A DNA stretch of 63,728 nucleotides from Pseudoramibacter faecis (GTDB taxonomy: Bacteria; Bacillota; Clostridia; Eubacteriales; Eubacteriaceae). Where the stretch lies: assembly GCF_036289405.1 (NCBI RefSeq), contig NZ_JAYFFI010000012.1, forward strand, positions 1 through 63,728, in the 5' to 3' direction. Every line of letters starts with the position of its first letter. The first letter of the stretch is position 1. The notes beneath the pieces were generated by a model. The model was not told the origin of the DNA, did not search any database, and was given only the letters and a program-made list of their open reading frames with translations. Shown piece by piece: positions 34,650-43,764 of the stretch. Position numbers and translations under genes: made by a program.

Positions 34650-36142
34650 CTATGAGTGATATTTTTTGAATAAATCCTGGCAGACCACTTGACAGTTTAA
34701 ATAAACTTTATACGCTTCGTCGTATGTCTGTTTATTTCTCGGATTTGGCATGTATTTTTTGCCTCGTTCAACATATCGATCTATGGCGTCTTCCGGCGTT
34801 TTAAAAAGACCTTCAGCCGCACCGGCAATCATCGCCGCACCAAAGCCGGTGGCATTTTCCGATGCCATCATTTGCAGCGGAATATCCAGACAGTCCGCCT
34901 TCATCTGATTGCAAAGAACGGAACGAGTTCCGCCGCCGGTCGCAATGATGCTTTCCGGTCTGCCCACTGTCCGATTAATGACTTCAATGCAGTCACGGAT
35001 CGTGAACACATTTGCTTCGTAAACGGCGTGCGTCATATGCGCCACACCATGATTCATTCTCAGGCCAGAGAAAACACCCCGTGCGTCGCTGTTCGCTTTC
35101 GGCGTAATCTGCCCCTGCAAAAACGGCAGGAACAAAAGTCCGTCCGAGCCCGGCGCGAGAGCAATGGCCGCAGCATCCATTTCATCATAGCTGCAGCGAG
35201 CGATCGTGTCTTTGTACCAGCGCAGCGCAGATTGCCGCCGGTGATCAGCGAGGCGTTTTCAAGTGTCCAGTATTTGCCGTCAGCCGATAAATGCGTCAGC
35301 ATCGTGCCCGCCGGGTCATAAGCTGGTTTCGTCATGTAGGTCGAAATCGAGGTCGACGTCCCGCTGATGTCCATCACCTGCCCTGGTTTTGACATTCCTG
35401 ATCCTAACATTGCAAGTTGATGATCACTGTCGCCGACCGCCACTTTCGTCTGTTCAGAAAGTCCCAGTTCCTCTGCGCGCTGTGGGCGCACACTACCTGC
35501 GATATCGTAGCCGCTTTTCACTTCAAACATTTTTGAAGGATCGAGGCCCGCCGCATCAAAAATCGTCTGCGACCAGGTTTTTGTCTGAACGTCGAACAGC
35601 TGAGTATAAGAAGCGCCGCAATAGCCATTGACCGGCGTGCCGGTCAGATAACCGACAAAAAACGACGTCGCTTCGCAAAAACAGTTTGTCCGTTCATAAA
35701 CGCCCGGTTTATTTTCCTTGATCCACATGATTTTGGTCACTTCCTGGAAGGGCGTGATGGGCGACCCGGAAATCGTCAAAGCCTCTTCTTCCGATATTTT
35801 TTGGCTCAATGCATCTGCCTGCGCACCTGTTCGACCATCCATCCAAATGATGCAGTGATCGATGGGATCACCATTTTCATCCACCGGCACAATTGAAGCG
35901 TCGATGCAGGCAAACGCCATCGTGCCGATGTCCTCCGCTGTGATCTTTGCCGCCCGCTTGAGGCTTGCAATGATGGCCTTTAACGCCTCAATCCATAAAT
36001 TGGCGTCGCATTCCGCCCATCCCGGCTTGGGGTAAACCGGCAGGTATTCACTGCTCGCATCCGCGACAAATTTGCCTTCCGGATCGAAGAGATAGCCGCG
36101 CATGCTCTGCGTGCCCATGTCGATGCCGACAAAATGCTTCAT
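34650..36142 (-). pseudogene. FGGY-family carbohydrate kinase, frameshifted by a 5-bp tandem duplication
   Basis: Two overlapping frames together make one xylulokinase-like FGGY kinase. The upstream frame (36142 leftward) has the N-terminal phosphate loop GIDMGTQSMRG, MDGRTG and the ATP-domain DISGTSTS. The downstream frame (to 34650) has ATGGGTRSVLCNQMKAD and GFGAAMIAGAAEGLF. The break is at 35219-35228, where AGCGC occurs twice in tandem. Removing one copy gives a continuous protein of about 495 residues, the normal family length. As written, the gene would yield a 360-residue product lacking most of domain II. A GGAG precedes the start. The sugar substrate is unknown. Confidence 0.85.
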
Positions 36143-36824
36143 CTGATTGCTCCTTATCTAAATAATCGAGCACATAGATGAGGTTCTCCCGGAAGGTTCC
36201 CCCTTGGACAAAGTTCCCGCCAAATAACGCGCTGCCCATCGTGTAAGCTTTGCAGCCGAGGGCTTTCATTTCGTCCATGCGTTTTTCGTCGCTCACACTG
36301 CCGGCAATGGTCAGCTTGTCGAGGCCGATGGCCTCACCGACCGCCCGGGCCAGCGCCATCGGATCCCCGTCGGTATAGCGATAGGCGGTCAGGTCGACGC
36401 CGTCCGCGCCGGCTTCGATGAGCCGCTTGCTGTCCGCGACGATTTCATCGACCGTCCCGGTCAGTGCCACCGGGCTGCCGTCGACCTTCCCCGGAAACGG
36501 CAGATACTTCATGTCGTATTTGGCAAGCACTTCCATCACCGCCGGATAATAAACGGTGCCGGTCAAATAATCGAAGCCGCATTCGCCCGCAAGCTTTGCC
36601 CCTTCAAGGCAGCCTGCTTCGGTGTAGATGACCACCTCCAGATAGGTTTCTTTTCCCGCCGCCTTCATTTGTTGATTGAGAGCGATCATCGCGTCCTTAT
36701 CCAGGCCGACGTCTTTAAAGCCCCATCGCTTCGCCGGCAAATCCGCGCAGGACGCGAACACCTCGGCCGCATTCGAGACCGTCACATCGTTGCAGGTGAG
36801 CATCACGATTAATTCTGGTTTCAT
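36048..36824 (-). CDS. TIM-barrel-type protein of unknown function
   Basis: I do not recognise the family with confidence. The product looks like a small beta/alpha barrel of the aldolase or epimerase kind: repeated strand-loop units such as LIVMLTCNDVTV, YLEVVIYTEAG, YLTGTVYYPAVME, GADGVDLTAYRY, KLTIAGSVSDEKRM and AYTMGSALFGGNF. The last would suit a C-terminal phosphate site. The open frame continues 95 bases into the kinase gene, giving an odd tail of about 30 residues rich in Arg, His and Cys. Stop codons in the other two frames lie just before the kinase ribosome site (near 36160), so the original gene may have ended there and lost its frame. Context suggests sugar-acid catabolism. Confidence 0.5.
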   Translation of the reverse strand: MKPELIVMLTCNDVTVSNAAEVFASCADLPAKRWGFKDVGLDKDAMIALNQQMKAAGKETYLEVVIYTEAGCLEGAKLAGECGFDYLTGTVYYPAVMEVLAKYDMKYLPFPGKVDGSPVALTGTVDEIVADSKRLIEAGADGVDLTAYRYTDGDPMALARAVGEAIGLDKLTIAGSVSDEKRMDEMKALGCKAYTMGSALFGGNFVQGGTFRENLIYVLDYLDKEQSDEAFCRHRHGHAEHARLSLRSGRQICRGCEQ

Positions 36825-36839
36825 GGCAAGTCCTCTTCC

Positions 36840-37172
36840 TTAAAATTCGCTCGGCGCCAAGCTCCAGCTGACGATGCATTTTTCGTCTCCGATATTGGTC
36901 AACTGGTGCGGTTCTCCCGGCGGAATGATCTGCGCCATGCCTTCTGTCAAGTCATACAATTTTTCGCCGCAGCGCAGCAGCACTTCCCCGCGCACCACAT
37001 AAAAGACTTCGTGGGAATCCGGATGGCCTTGATCGATCGCGCCGGTCTGTCCCGGCATCAGTTCTGAGGTCCCAAAGGTAATTTTTTCCGAATGAAAATA
37101 TTCTCTGCACACTTCCAACCCTTCCAAAAAGATATTGGCTTCTTCTGCTTTAACAACCTTTGTCTGCATCAT
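36840..37172 (-). CDS. Cupin-domain protein
   Basis: This 110-residue single-domain cupin has GHPDSHEVFYVVRGEVLLRCGEKLYDL (motif 1 with a His and Glu) and IIPPGEPHQLTNIGDEKCIVSW (motif 2 with the second metal His). Such small cupins act as sugar isomerases, dioxygenases or sensors; none can be chosen here. The start at 37172 has AAGGAG five bases ahead. Confidence 0.75.
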   Translation of the reverse strand: MMQTKVVKAEEANIFLEGLEVCREYFHSEKITFGTSELMPGQTGAIDQGHPDSHEVFYVVRGEVLLRCGEKLYDLTEGMAQIIPPGEPHQLTNIGDEKCIVSWSLAPSEF

Positions 37173-38718
37173 TGTCACTCCTTATTATTTTTTTCATTTC
37201 AGCCGCGCGCGCTGCAAAACGCTCCGCGTTGATCTTTTTCCAAATATCCGCATTTTTGATTCCAACTTTATCCGGATCGAAAAGCGGTTCTTCAATGCCC
37301 AAATCCCGCTGTGCCTGATAATCGCGATAAACCTTCAAAATAGACGGCGACATGACGAGCAAGACGATCACATTGGTCCAAACCATGATGCCGACGCCGA
37401 TTTCCCCAATCGACCACGTCGCGTTTGCCGTCGAAACGGCAAAGATGAAGAACACGGCCGGCACAACCAATCGCAAAATGAGAATCGCCATTTTCCGAAC
37501 GCCCGCGCTCGTTCCCTTGAGCAAATAGACGAAGGCGGTTTCCCCTTGATAATAATAATTTAAAACGGTGGTGAACCCAAACATCAGGATACAGCAAGCG
37601 ATGAAAATGGATCCACCTCTTCCGAAAAGGGTGCCAACCGCATTCTGCGTCCATGGAATGCCCGCCGTAAACGTCTTTGCCATTTCGCGCATACTGATCG
37701 CCCCATTGCCAATGTGAATATAAGTTTTGCCATTTGCCGCGACAACGTTAAAACAATCTGTCAGCAAAATCATCAGTCCGGTGCAGAAACAGACCGAAAC
37801 GTCGATAAAAACCGAAAAGGAGTTCACCAGACCACTTTCCCCGGGATGCGCCGCTTCTGCCGCACAAGCCGTCGGAACGGCTTCGCCCATGCCGGCCCCG
37901 GAAGAATTGACGCTGCGTTTGACGCCCCAGCTGATGGCTTTCCCCATCAAGCCGCCGAACACCGCGTTGGCGCCGAAGGCACTGGTGAATATCGTCGCGA
38001 ACAGGCTCGGGAGGCTCGTAATGTTACAAACGATCACGATGATGGTGCAAACGATATAACCAATGGTTATGATCGGGACCACAACCGTCGCCACCTTGCT
38101 GATTCGCTTGATGCCGCCAAAGACGGTCCAGAGCAAAATGAGGGCGATGATGAGCCCGAAAATCCATTTCGGCACCCCGGTCGCCGCATTAAAGGCCAGC
38201 GCGATCGAATTGGCGTGAGGACCGACGGTTAAAACCGGCACACAAATGATGGTCAGCACGGCAAAGATCGCCGCCAGTTTCTTAAGTCCGAGCCCGCGAG
38301 ACAGATAATAGTAGGAGCCGCCGCGGTATTCCCCGTCCTGCTCCACTTTGTAAATATTGCCCAGCGCACACTCCGCATAGGAGATCGCCGCATCGAGCAG
38401 CGAGCAGATCAACATCCAGACAATGGCGCCCGGGCCGCCCCACAACACCGCCACACAAACGCCGGCGATGTTCGCGGTGCCGACGCGATAGCCGACGATG
38501 CTCATAAACGATTCGATCGGCGTGACACCGACCTCCGATTCCCGTTTTCTAAACAACACGTGGACTTGATGCTTCAAATCCCGCAGCTGCACAAACCGCA
38601 TGCAAATGGTGAAATAAATCGCCGAACCGAAAATCAAAACGATTAACGGCAGCGCCCAAATCCATCCGTCGACGGTCACAATGAGTTTTTCCAAGCTGTT
38701 TTCTCCATTTCTCCGCAT
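37150..38718 (-). CDS. Sodium:alanine/glycine symporter (AGCS) family protein
   Basis: This Na+-coupled amino acid carrier has about ten membrane segments. It has the AGCS signatures MSIVGYRVGTANIAGV near the N-terminus, WMLICSLLDAAISYAECALGNIYK and the Gly-rich SSGAGMGEAVPTACAAEAAHPGESGLV. At 522 residues it is somewhat longer than usual. The stop lies 23 bases inside the cupin gene, and a run of seven A near 37184-37190 (minus strand) precedes tandem stops in another frame, so the native C-terminus may be shorter by about a dozen residues. The start may be 38718 or a TTG at 38694 that has GGAG ahead. Confidence 0.82.
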   Translation of the reverse strand: MRRNGENSLEKLIVTVDGWIWALPLIVLIFGSAIYFTICMRFVQLRDLKHQVHVLFRKRESEVGVTPIESFMSIVGYRVGTANIAGVCVAVLWGGPGAIVWMLICSLLDAAISYAECALGNIYKVEQDGEYRGGSYYYLSRGLGLKKLAAIFAVLTIICVPVLTVGPHANSIALAFNAATGVPKWIFGLIIALILLWTVFGGIKRISKVATVVVPIITIGYIVCTIIVIVCNITSLPSLFATIFTSAFGANAVFGGLMGKAISWGVKRSVNSSGAGMGEAVPTACAAEAAHPGESGLVNSFSVFIDVSVCFCTGLMILLTDCFNVVAANGKTYIHIGNGAISMREMAKTFTAGIPWTQNAVGTLFGRGGSIFIACCILMFGFTTVLNYYYQGETAFVYLLKGTSAGVRKMAILILRLVVPAVFFIFAVSTANATWSIGEIGVGIMVWTNVIVLLVMSPSILKVYRDYQAQRDLGIEEPLFDPDKVGIKNADIWKKINAERFAARAAEMKKIIRSDNDADKGC

Positions 38719-38791
38719 TCACAGCCCTTCTTTTATGTTGGCAAGGTGCCTCTGTGAAAACGGCATCCCGCGCTTTTGCGTCTGAACCGGC

Positions 38792-39641
38792 TCACCAATC
38801 GTGTTCGTAAAATTCGGCCGACGCCTCGACATCCAGCGTGGTGTAGCCGCTCATCTTGATCGGACGAACCGGGCCGCGCTTCGTCGCCGGAGCGACCTTT
38901 GCCGGCGGCACATTCAGTTCTCTCGCGATTAACCCTTCGATGGTCTTGGCGCAGTTGCGTCCCTGGCAAAGTCCCATGCCCGGGCGCAAAATCCGCTTGA
39001 CCTCGTTGACACTGGTCGCGCCGTTTCTCACCGCTTCGAGCACTTCATTCTTGGTGATCTCTTCGCAGCGGCAGACATATGGTGCTGTCGTCAATGGCCG
39101 CCACCATGGCCGGTTCAGCGTCACGAACGGCCTCGCCCGTCATCATATGGTTTTCATCCGTCGCGATGCCGCGCACGAGCATGCCATACCCCTTTGGAAC
39201 CTTCACTTCGATGACGCTCGTTCGGTCGTTTCGCTTCGTCGTGATGACTTTCAGAACTTCACCATCCGCAATCTTTCGGCCGTCCCGACTGAGGGCGCAC
39301 ACTTTATCCGACTTCTTTGGAATCGGATAATATTCGTAGGGCAGTGTAATCGCATCGTAGTCTTCATGTGTCTGGTCGACCAGAAAAATCGCCTGCCCCG
39401 GACATCCTGCAACGCAAAGACCGCAGCCGATGCATTTTTCCGGATCGACCGCCGGCAGATGGGTGATCGGCGTCCCCACCTTGATCGCCCCGTGCGGGCA
39501 GAGCACCTCGCAGGGATTGCAGGGAATGTTCTGGGCGCATTCGATCACCACGCATTTTTTGTCGGCCAGGGCCGCCTCGCCCGGATATCCCGGAATGGCG
39601 GTGATCTCTTCGAGAGCCAAGTAACCGTCTTTATCTAACAT
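38792..39641 (-). pseudogene. Ferredoxin-type 4Fe-4S plus BFD-like [2Fe-2S] protein, frameshifted
   Basis: The upstream frame (39641 to 39045) has 4Fe-4S motifs (IPCNPCEVLCPHGAI, CIGCGLCVAGCPGQAI) and ends in DDSTIC followed by unrelated residues. The second frame (39124 to 38792) then supplies VCRCEEITKNEVLEAVRNGA and GMGLCQGRNC, the four-cysteine BFD-like [2Fe-2S] domain. Deleting one base in ATAT (39077-39080) joins them as DDSTIVCRCEEIT, a common family sequence. The intact protein would be about 280 residues and would carry electrons for the FAD/NAD oxidoreductase encoded next to it. Two separately translated proteins are possible but less likely, because the second frame has no ribosome site. 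Confidence 0.7.
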
Positions 39642-40628
39642 GATTTTCCACCTTCCATTGGTCCATCGCGTTCATAATTGTTTCTTTGCTCTCGGCCCGA
39701 CCGTCGCCAAAGGGGCCGGTCCGCAGCTGATTGAGCGATTCCCAAATACCGGCTTTATCTGCCGCCGCCTGGGCCGGATCGACTCTCCCGAGAGCTTCTG
39801 CAGCGGCCACACCGGCAAGTTTCCCTTCTTCAATGGCCGACGACGACTCCTCGACGCCGGACGCGTCCCCCGCGACATAAATGCCGTCTTTGGTCGTCAT
39901 CATGTCGTGGTCGTGCATCGGAACACGGCCGCCAAGCCGGCCGCCGTTCGTAAAATCGACGCGCGCCATGGATCCCAGCGCGATGTCCGGACTTAATCCG
40001 ACCGCGATGCCGATCGTGTCGCATTCGACGAATTGTTCCGTGCCCGCAATCGGCTTAAATTGAGCATCCACTTCGGCGATGATCGCCCCAACGACACCGC
40101 TCTTATCTTTGTTCGGGATGGCTTCAAGCACGGTGTGGCTGGTTAAAATCGGCACACCGGCCCTGCAGACTTTTCCCGAATGCACCGCATAACCCCCGAT
40201 GATCGGCGCCGCTTCAACGATGCCGACCACATCGGCACCGGACTGCAGCAGCTGATAGGTCACAATGAGGCCGACATTGCCCGAGCCGATCATTAAAATG
40301 CGTTTGCCGACCGACACGCGGTTGACGTTGATCATCGTTTGAATGGCGCCAGCCCCCGCCACTCCGGCAGGGTCCAACCGGGAAATGCCAATGGATTTTC
40401 TGAAGCCCCTGTCGCCATGATGATCTTTTGTGGATGGACGATTTCGCCTTTTTTGCCATCGACAATGAGGGCGACGCCTTCATCGTTGGGATAAAAGCCG
40501 TAAGCTACTGTATTCAGGCTGACATCAACCCCCAGATTTTTGACTTCTTCCAACAATTCATTGCCGATATCAACGCCGCGCACTCCAGCGTGGTGCCGTT
40601 TCAATCCGAAAAATTTATGAATCTGCTT
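39631..40628 (-). pseudogene. FAD/NAD(P)-dependent oxidoreductase, N-terminus lost and frameshifted
   Basis: The remnant runs from KQIHKFFG (which follows the GGQL segment in intact relatives) through IIMATGASENPLAFPGWTLP. After a one-base loss in CCGG at 40364-40367 it continues in another frame: GVAGAGAIQTMINVNRVSVGKRILMIGSGNVGLIVTYQ, then GIYVAGDASGVEESSSA. The family is the two-dinucleotide-binding flavoprotein that pairs with small iron-sulfur proteins in amino-acid-oxidising complexes. About 40 N-terminal residues, including the first FAD-binding GxGxxG, are missing, replaced by part of a different gene. The remaining 248-codon frame has the NAD-binding half only. I judge it non-functional. 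Confidence 0.8.
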
Positions 40629-41018
40629 AAAATGATCATTTAAATACTTATAATGCAAATAAATTTCGTTTTGATCTGGTGTGTAATAAAAGGCCGGCAG
40701 CACCATCGCCGCGTCGCCGCCTGCTTCATAGGCATTTTGCATGAGCTCGAGGACATCCTCCACGCGTTCTCTGGAACAGCCGACAATCACGGACGCCCCG
40801 CGGGATTTAATGTATGGAATCATCTCGCGGCAGTACGCTTTGTGCTGTTCAAGAGTGACGCTCTGATATTCACCGGCCGCCATCAAAACGCCGATGCCGC
40901 CGATCCCGTTGTCGATCATCCAATCAGCGTGTTTTTTTGCCGTTTCAATATTAAATGTGCCATCTTCATTAAACGGGGTAACCATCGCCGGGAAAACATG
41001 TGCATATTTTCTGTTCAT
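40629..41018 (-). pseudogene. Dihydrodipicolinate-synthase-family protein, truncated 5' remnant
   Basis: Residues 1-130 are clearly the N-terminal part of a DapA/NanA-type class I aldolase (HVFPAMVTPFNEDGTFN, GIGVLMAAGEYQSVTLEQH, VIVGCSRERVEDVLELMQNAYEAGGDAAMVLPAFYY). Intact members are near 300 residues and carry the Schiff-base Lys in the lost half. At about 40628 the frame passes without interruption into an internal segment of the flavoprotein oxidoreductase, giving a 228-residue chimera. A deletion between two neighbouring genes explains this. AAAGGAG precedes the start, so it was the first gene of the operon facing the LysR gene. Confidence 0.82.
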
Positions 41019-41170
41019 TTTTAATCTCCTTTTACTCCGAACTTAGAAAACCTTCGTATCGCTGACAATCCGGCCGGATTGAACGACATGGTCTTATCGC
41101 CATATCTTTAATCTATCATTATCATAAAACCGTTTTATCCCGATTGTAAATCGTTTAAATTCATGATAAT

Positions 41171-41185
41171 ATAAGATAATCTTAT
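41171..41185. promoter_or_regulatory. Perfect palindrome, candidate LysR-type operator
   Basis: ATAAGAT-A-ATCTTAT is a perfect 7-1-7 inverted repeat containing the T-N11-A core of LysR-family boxes (T41172 to A41184). It lies in the 210-base region between the lysR gene and the divergent catabolic operon. Confidence 0.72.
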
Positions 41186-41228
41186 GATGTCTTGCATTAT
41201 TCAATTTAAATCAAAATAGGGAGAACTC

Positions 41229-42128
41229 ATGAACTTAAATCAATTGGAATACTTCGTTGCTGTGGCAGATTATCAAAGCTTTACCAAAGCAGCAGAGCAC
41301 TGCTATATCACACAAACAGCGATCACCCAGCAAATCAAGGCTTTGGAAGAACAGCTCAACACAATGCTCATCAATCGGAGCACGCGCCCGGTTTCGCTCA
41401 CAAATGCCGGAAAAGTTTTTTACCCGGAGGCCAAACGCGTCATGAAATACGCGCGTCTGGCTTTTAAAAAAACAAAAAATCTGGCCACTGGTGAAAGCGG
41501 CACCCTGAAAATCGGATTCACCCAAAATTATGAATACTCTGACCTTCCAAATTGGCTCATTTCGTTCCATCGAAAATTCCCCACGATCAATCTGGAGATT
41601 TACTGCGACAATTCCGATCAACTAACCTCTGATCTCATCAAAGGGCTTTACGATCTGATTTTCATCTGGGAAAGCACACACATCAATAAAACCGATCAGA
41701 TCGTTTCAAAACCCGTGACCCGAGTCACATCCTACGTTGTCTGCGATAAAAACCACCCGCTTGCAGAAAGAAATACCCTCAAGCGCAGTGACTTGAAGGG
41801 TGAATCGCTTTTGCTCCTGACATCATCCGAGCGCACGTCCATCGAAAAGCAGTACATCAAACTTTATGAAAACGCTGGTTATAAACCAAACATCATTCTA
41901 AACAGCACCAACCTTTCCTGCGTACTCATGATGATTGCCTGTGAAGAAGGAATTGCGCTCGTCCCAAACTACTGTATCCAAAATCTCGACCGATTTCCGA
42001 ATCTCGTTGCGGTTCCATTTATCGATACAGACCTCGATGAAAGTATCATCGCCGCATGGCCGCCACAAAATATGCCGCCGACTTTGCAGCATTTTATTGA
42101 CGCGCTGGATGATTTTCTACGGCAATAA
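41229..42128 (+). CDS. LysR-family transcriptional regulator
   Basis: This 299-residue protein has the N-terminal winged helix-turn-helix (MNLNQLEYFVAVADYQSFTKAAEHCYITQTAITQQIKALE, in part) and a C-terminal periplasmic-binding-protein-like effector domain (about 90-299). It is transcribed away from the decayed catabolic operon, the typical arrangement for a LysR activator and its target, with a palindromic box between them. GGGAG precedes the start. The gene is intact although its putative target operon is not. The effector is unknown. Confidence 0.92.
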   Translation: MNLNQLEYFVAVADYQSFTKAAEHCYITQTAITQQIKALEEQLNTMLINRSTRPVSLTNAGKVFYPEAKRVMKYARLAFKKTKNLATGESGTLKIGFTQNYEYSDLPNWLISFHRKFPTINLEIYCDNSDQLTSDLIKGLYDLIFIWESTHINKTDQIVSKPVTRVTSYVVCDKNHPLAERNTLKRSDLKGESLLLLTSSERTSIEKQYIKLYENAGYKPNIILNSTNLSCVLMMIACEEGIALVPNYCIQNLDRFPNLVAVPFIDTDLDESIIAAWPPQNMPPTLQHFIDALDDFLRQ

Positions 42129-42130
42129 AA

Positions 42131-42170
42131 AAGACACCTATCAGGCATAGTTCGTAATAAGGTGTCCGAT
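42131..42170 (+). terminator. Probable terminator of the lysR gene
   Basis: GACACCT (42133-42139) pairs with AGGTGTC (about 42159-42165), followed by a mixed T-rich stretch. The loop is long, so this is moderate evidence. Confidence 0.5.
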
Positions 42171-42195
42171 TTTCTATTTTTGGTCGATCAAATGC

Positions 42196-42990
42196 TCACC
42201 ACGGCAGCCAACTGCCGAGATTGCCAATTGCCGTTTTGACGGCCGGTTTTTTATAAGGCATGGGCTTGGCGGCAATGCACCCATTGGCCAACACCGCCCG
42301 GGGATGGCCTGTCATCAGACGCTGCCAGGCATCCTTGCCGATCAGCTGCCCGCCGACCGCTGCCGCTTCGGGATAAAGGGCGTAGCCCTCCACCTGATGG
42401 GCGTCGCTAGCCATCAGCTGCACCATGTTGTGCTCGAGCATGATCTTAAGCGTCGCCGTCGTCGCGTGATCGTAATAATCCAACAGGCTCAGGTAATTGC
42501 CCTGAATCAAGGTGCCCGCCGCCACAAAATCCAAGAGCACATTGGGATCGTCCTGCACAAAGTCATAGCGCTCGGGATGCGCCAAAATCGTTTTTTTTCC
42601 CATCTGGTGCAGCCGATGCATAAAGTTCTGAAGGGCCAGTGCCGAGCCGCCCTGACGCGTCGTCTCGATCAGATAATAATCCGTCGCGCCGATGGGCTGA
42701 AACTTTCCCACGCCAAAAGCCCGCACCAGATCGTAATCGTAGAGCAACTCGTTGCCGACGATCAGCCTGACAGGCACCTTGTCTTTGAGCAGGGCCGTCT
42801 CGATCTCGGCCTTGCGCTGATTGCAAAGCTCCGGTGCGGCCGTATAGCCGCGATACGTCATGTAATGGGGTGTCAGCACCAGCGTGCCGAATCCCAAGGA
42901 TGCCGCCTTCTTAATCATGGCGAGGCTGTCCGCCAGATTTTGGGCGCCGTCATCCACGCCGTAAAGCACATGATTATGCATATCGATCAT
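42196..42990 (-). CDS. CpsB/YwqE-type PHP tyrosine-protein phosphatase
   Basis: This 264-residue PHP-fold protein begins MIDMHNHVLYGVDDG, the signature of the manganese-dependent phosphotyrosine phosphatases that control capsule and exopolysaccharide kinases (CpsB, CapC, YwqE). Other metal motifs are LTPHY, IVGNELLYD, LAHPERY and MASDAHQVEG. No kinase or polysaccharide genes are adjacent; comF and recD2 lie upstream on the same strand. The function as a phosphatase is a family inference. Confidence 0.85.
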   Translation of the reverse strand: MIDMHNHVLYGVDDGAQNLADSLAMIKKAASLGFGTLVLTPHYMTYRGYTAAPELCNQRKAEIETALLKDKVPVRLIVGNELLYDYDLVRAFGVGKFQPIGATDYYLIETTRQGGSALALQNFMHRLHQMGKKTILAHPERYDFVQDDPNVLLDFVAAGTLIQGNYLSLLDYYDHATTATLKIMLEHNMVQLMASDAHQVEGYALYPEAAAVGGQLIGKDAWQRLMTGHPRAVLANGCIAAKPMPYKKPAVKTAIGNLGSWLPW

Positions 42991-43017
42991 CGTCTCACCT
43001 CGTTAAATTGATTACCG

Positions 43018-43764
43018 TCAGGTCGTTGCCGCGCAGGTCAGCACATAAACCGCTGCCGCGCCGCTTGCCTTAAGCGCCGAAGCACAGGCCCGCAGCGTCG
43101 CGCCGGTGGTCATCACATCGTCGACGAGCACCAGCCGTTTACCGGCCACCCTTTGATCCGGATTCACCCAAAAGGCCCCGGCCACGTTTTTAAGACGAAA
43201 GGCCCGCTCGGCCCCCAGCTGGTGTGGCGTATCTACCGAGCGCCGCAAACCATGCTCCCACACGGGCAGGGAAATATCCGCTTCCCGCAGCGAGGCCGCC
43301 GCGCCTTCGGCCAACAAAGCGCTTTGATTGTAGCCCCGGCTGGCCAGCCGGTTGACATGCAACGGCACCGGCACCAAAGCATCGGCCGCGCGCAGCCACG
43401 CGCAGCTTGCCGCCGCTTTTCCCATTTCACGCCCGGCCCAAAAGGCCAGCTGCCTCCGCCCGTCAAACTTAAAGCCATACATCAGACGGCTGGCGCTTCG
43501 GCCATATACCAGCCAGGTAAAGCCGCCGTCAAAAACCGGGGACGTCTCCCGGCGGCATTCCGGACAAAGCACCGCCACATCGTCCACCAGCACCCGGCCG
43601 CAGCTTTTGCACACGCGTTCTGTCGCCCGGTGCAAATCCTCCTCACAACGGCTGCAAAGAAAACGCCGCTCGTCAAAGAGTACTTTCCCGCAAATCGGGC
43701 AGCTGTCGTTGTCCGAAAAGACCAGCCGGCTCAGCCAGCGCGCCATTGTTTTTGCCGTTTTCAT
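43018..43764 (-). CDS. comF: ComF family phosphoribosyltransferase-like protein
   Basis: ComF is required for DNA uptake in transformable bacteria. The 248-residue protein has an N-terminal zinc-finger region with four CxxC pairs (C22/C25, C37/C40, C52/C55, C67/C70) and a C-terminal PRT domain with the PRPP motif LVLVDDVMTTGATL (about 210-222). Its ATG overlaps the recD2 stop by four bases, a conserved pairing in some Clostridia. Other competence genes are not in the window. Confidence 0.9.
   Translation of the reverse strand: MKTAKTMARWLSRLVFSDNDSCPICGKVLFDERRFLCSRCEEDLHRATERVCKSCGRVLVDDVAVLCPECRRETSPVFDGGFTWLVYGRSASRLMYGFKFDGRRQLAFWAGREMGKAAASCAWLRAADALVPVPLHVNRLASRGYNQSALLAEGAAASLREADISLPVWEHGLRRSVDTPHQLGAERAFRLKNVAGAFWVNPDQRVAGKRLVLVDDVMTTGATLRACASALKASGAAAVYVLTCAATT

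Noticed and set aside
38733..38969. 78-codon minus-strand frame overlapping the [2Fe-2S] domain region
   Set aside because: Out-of-frame shadow of the cysteine-rich domain; no ribosome site or motif.
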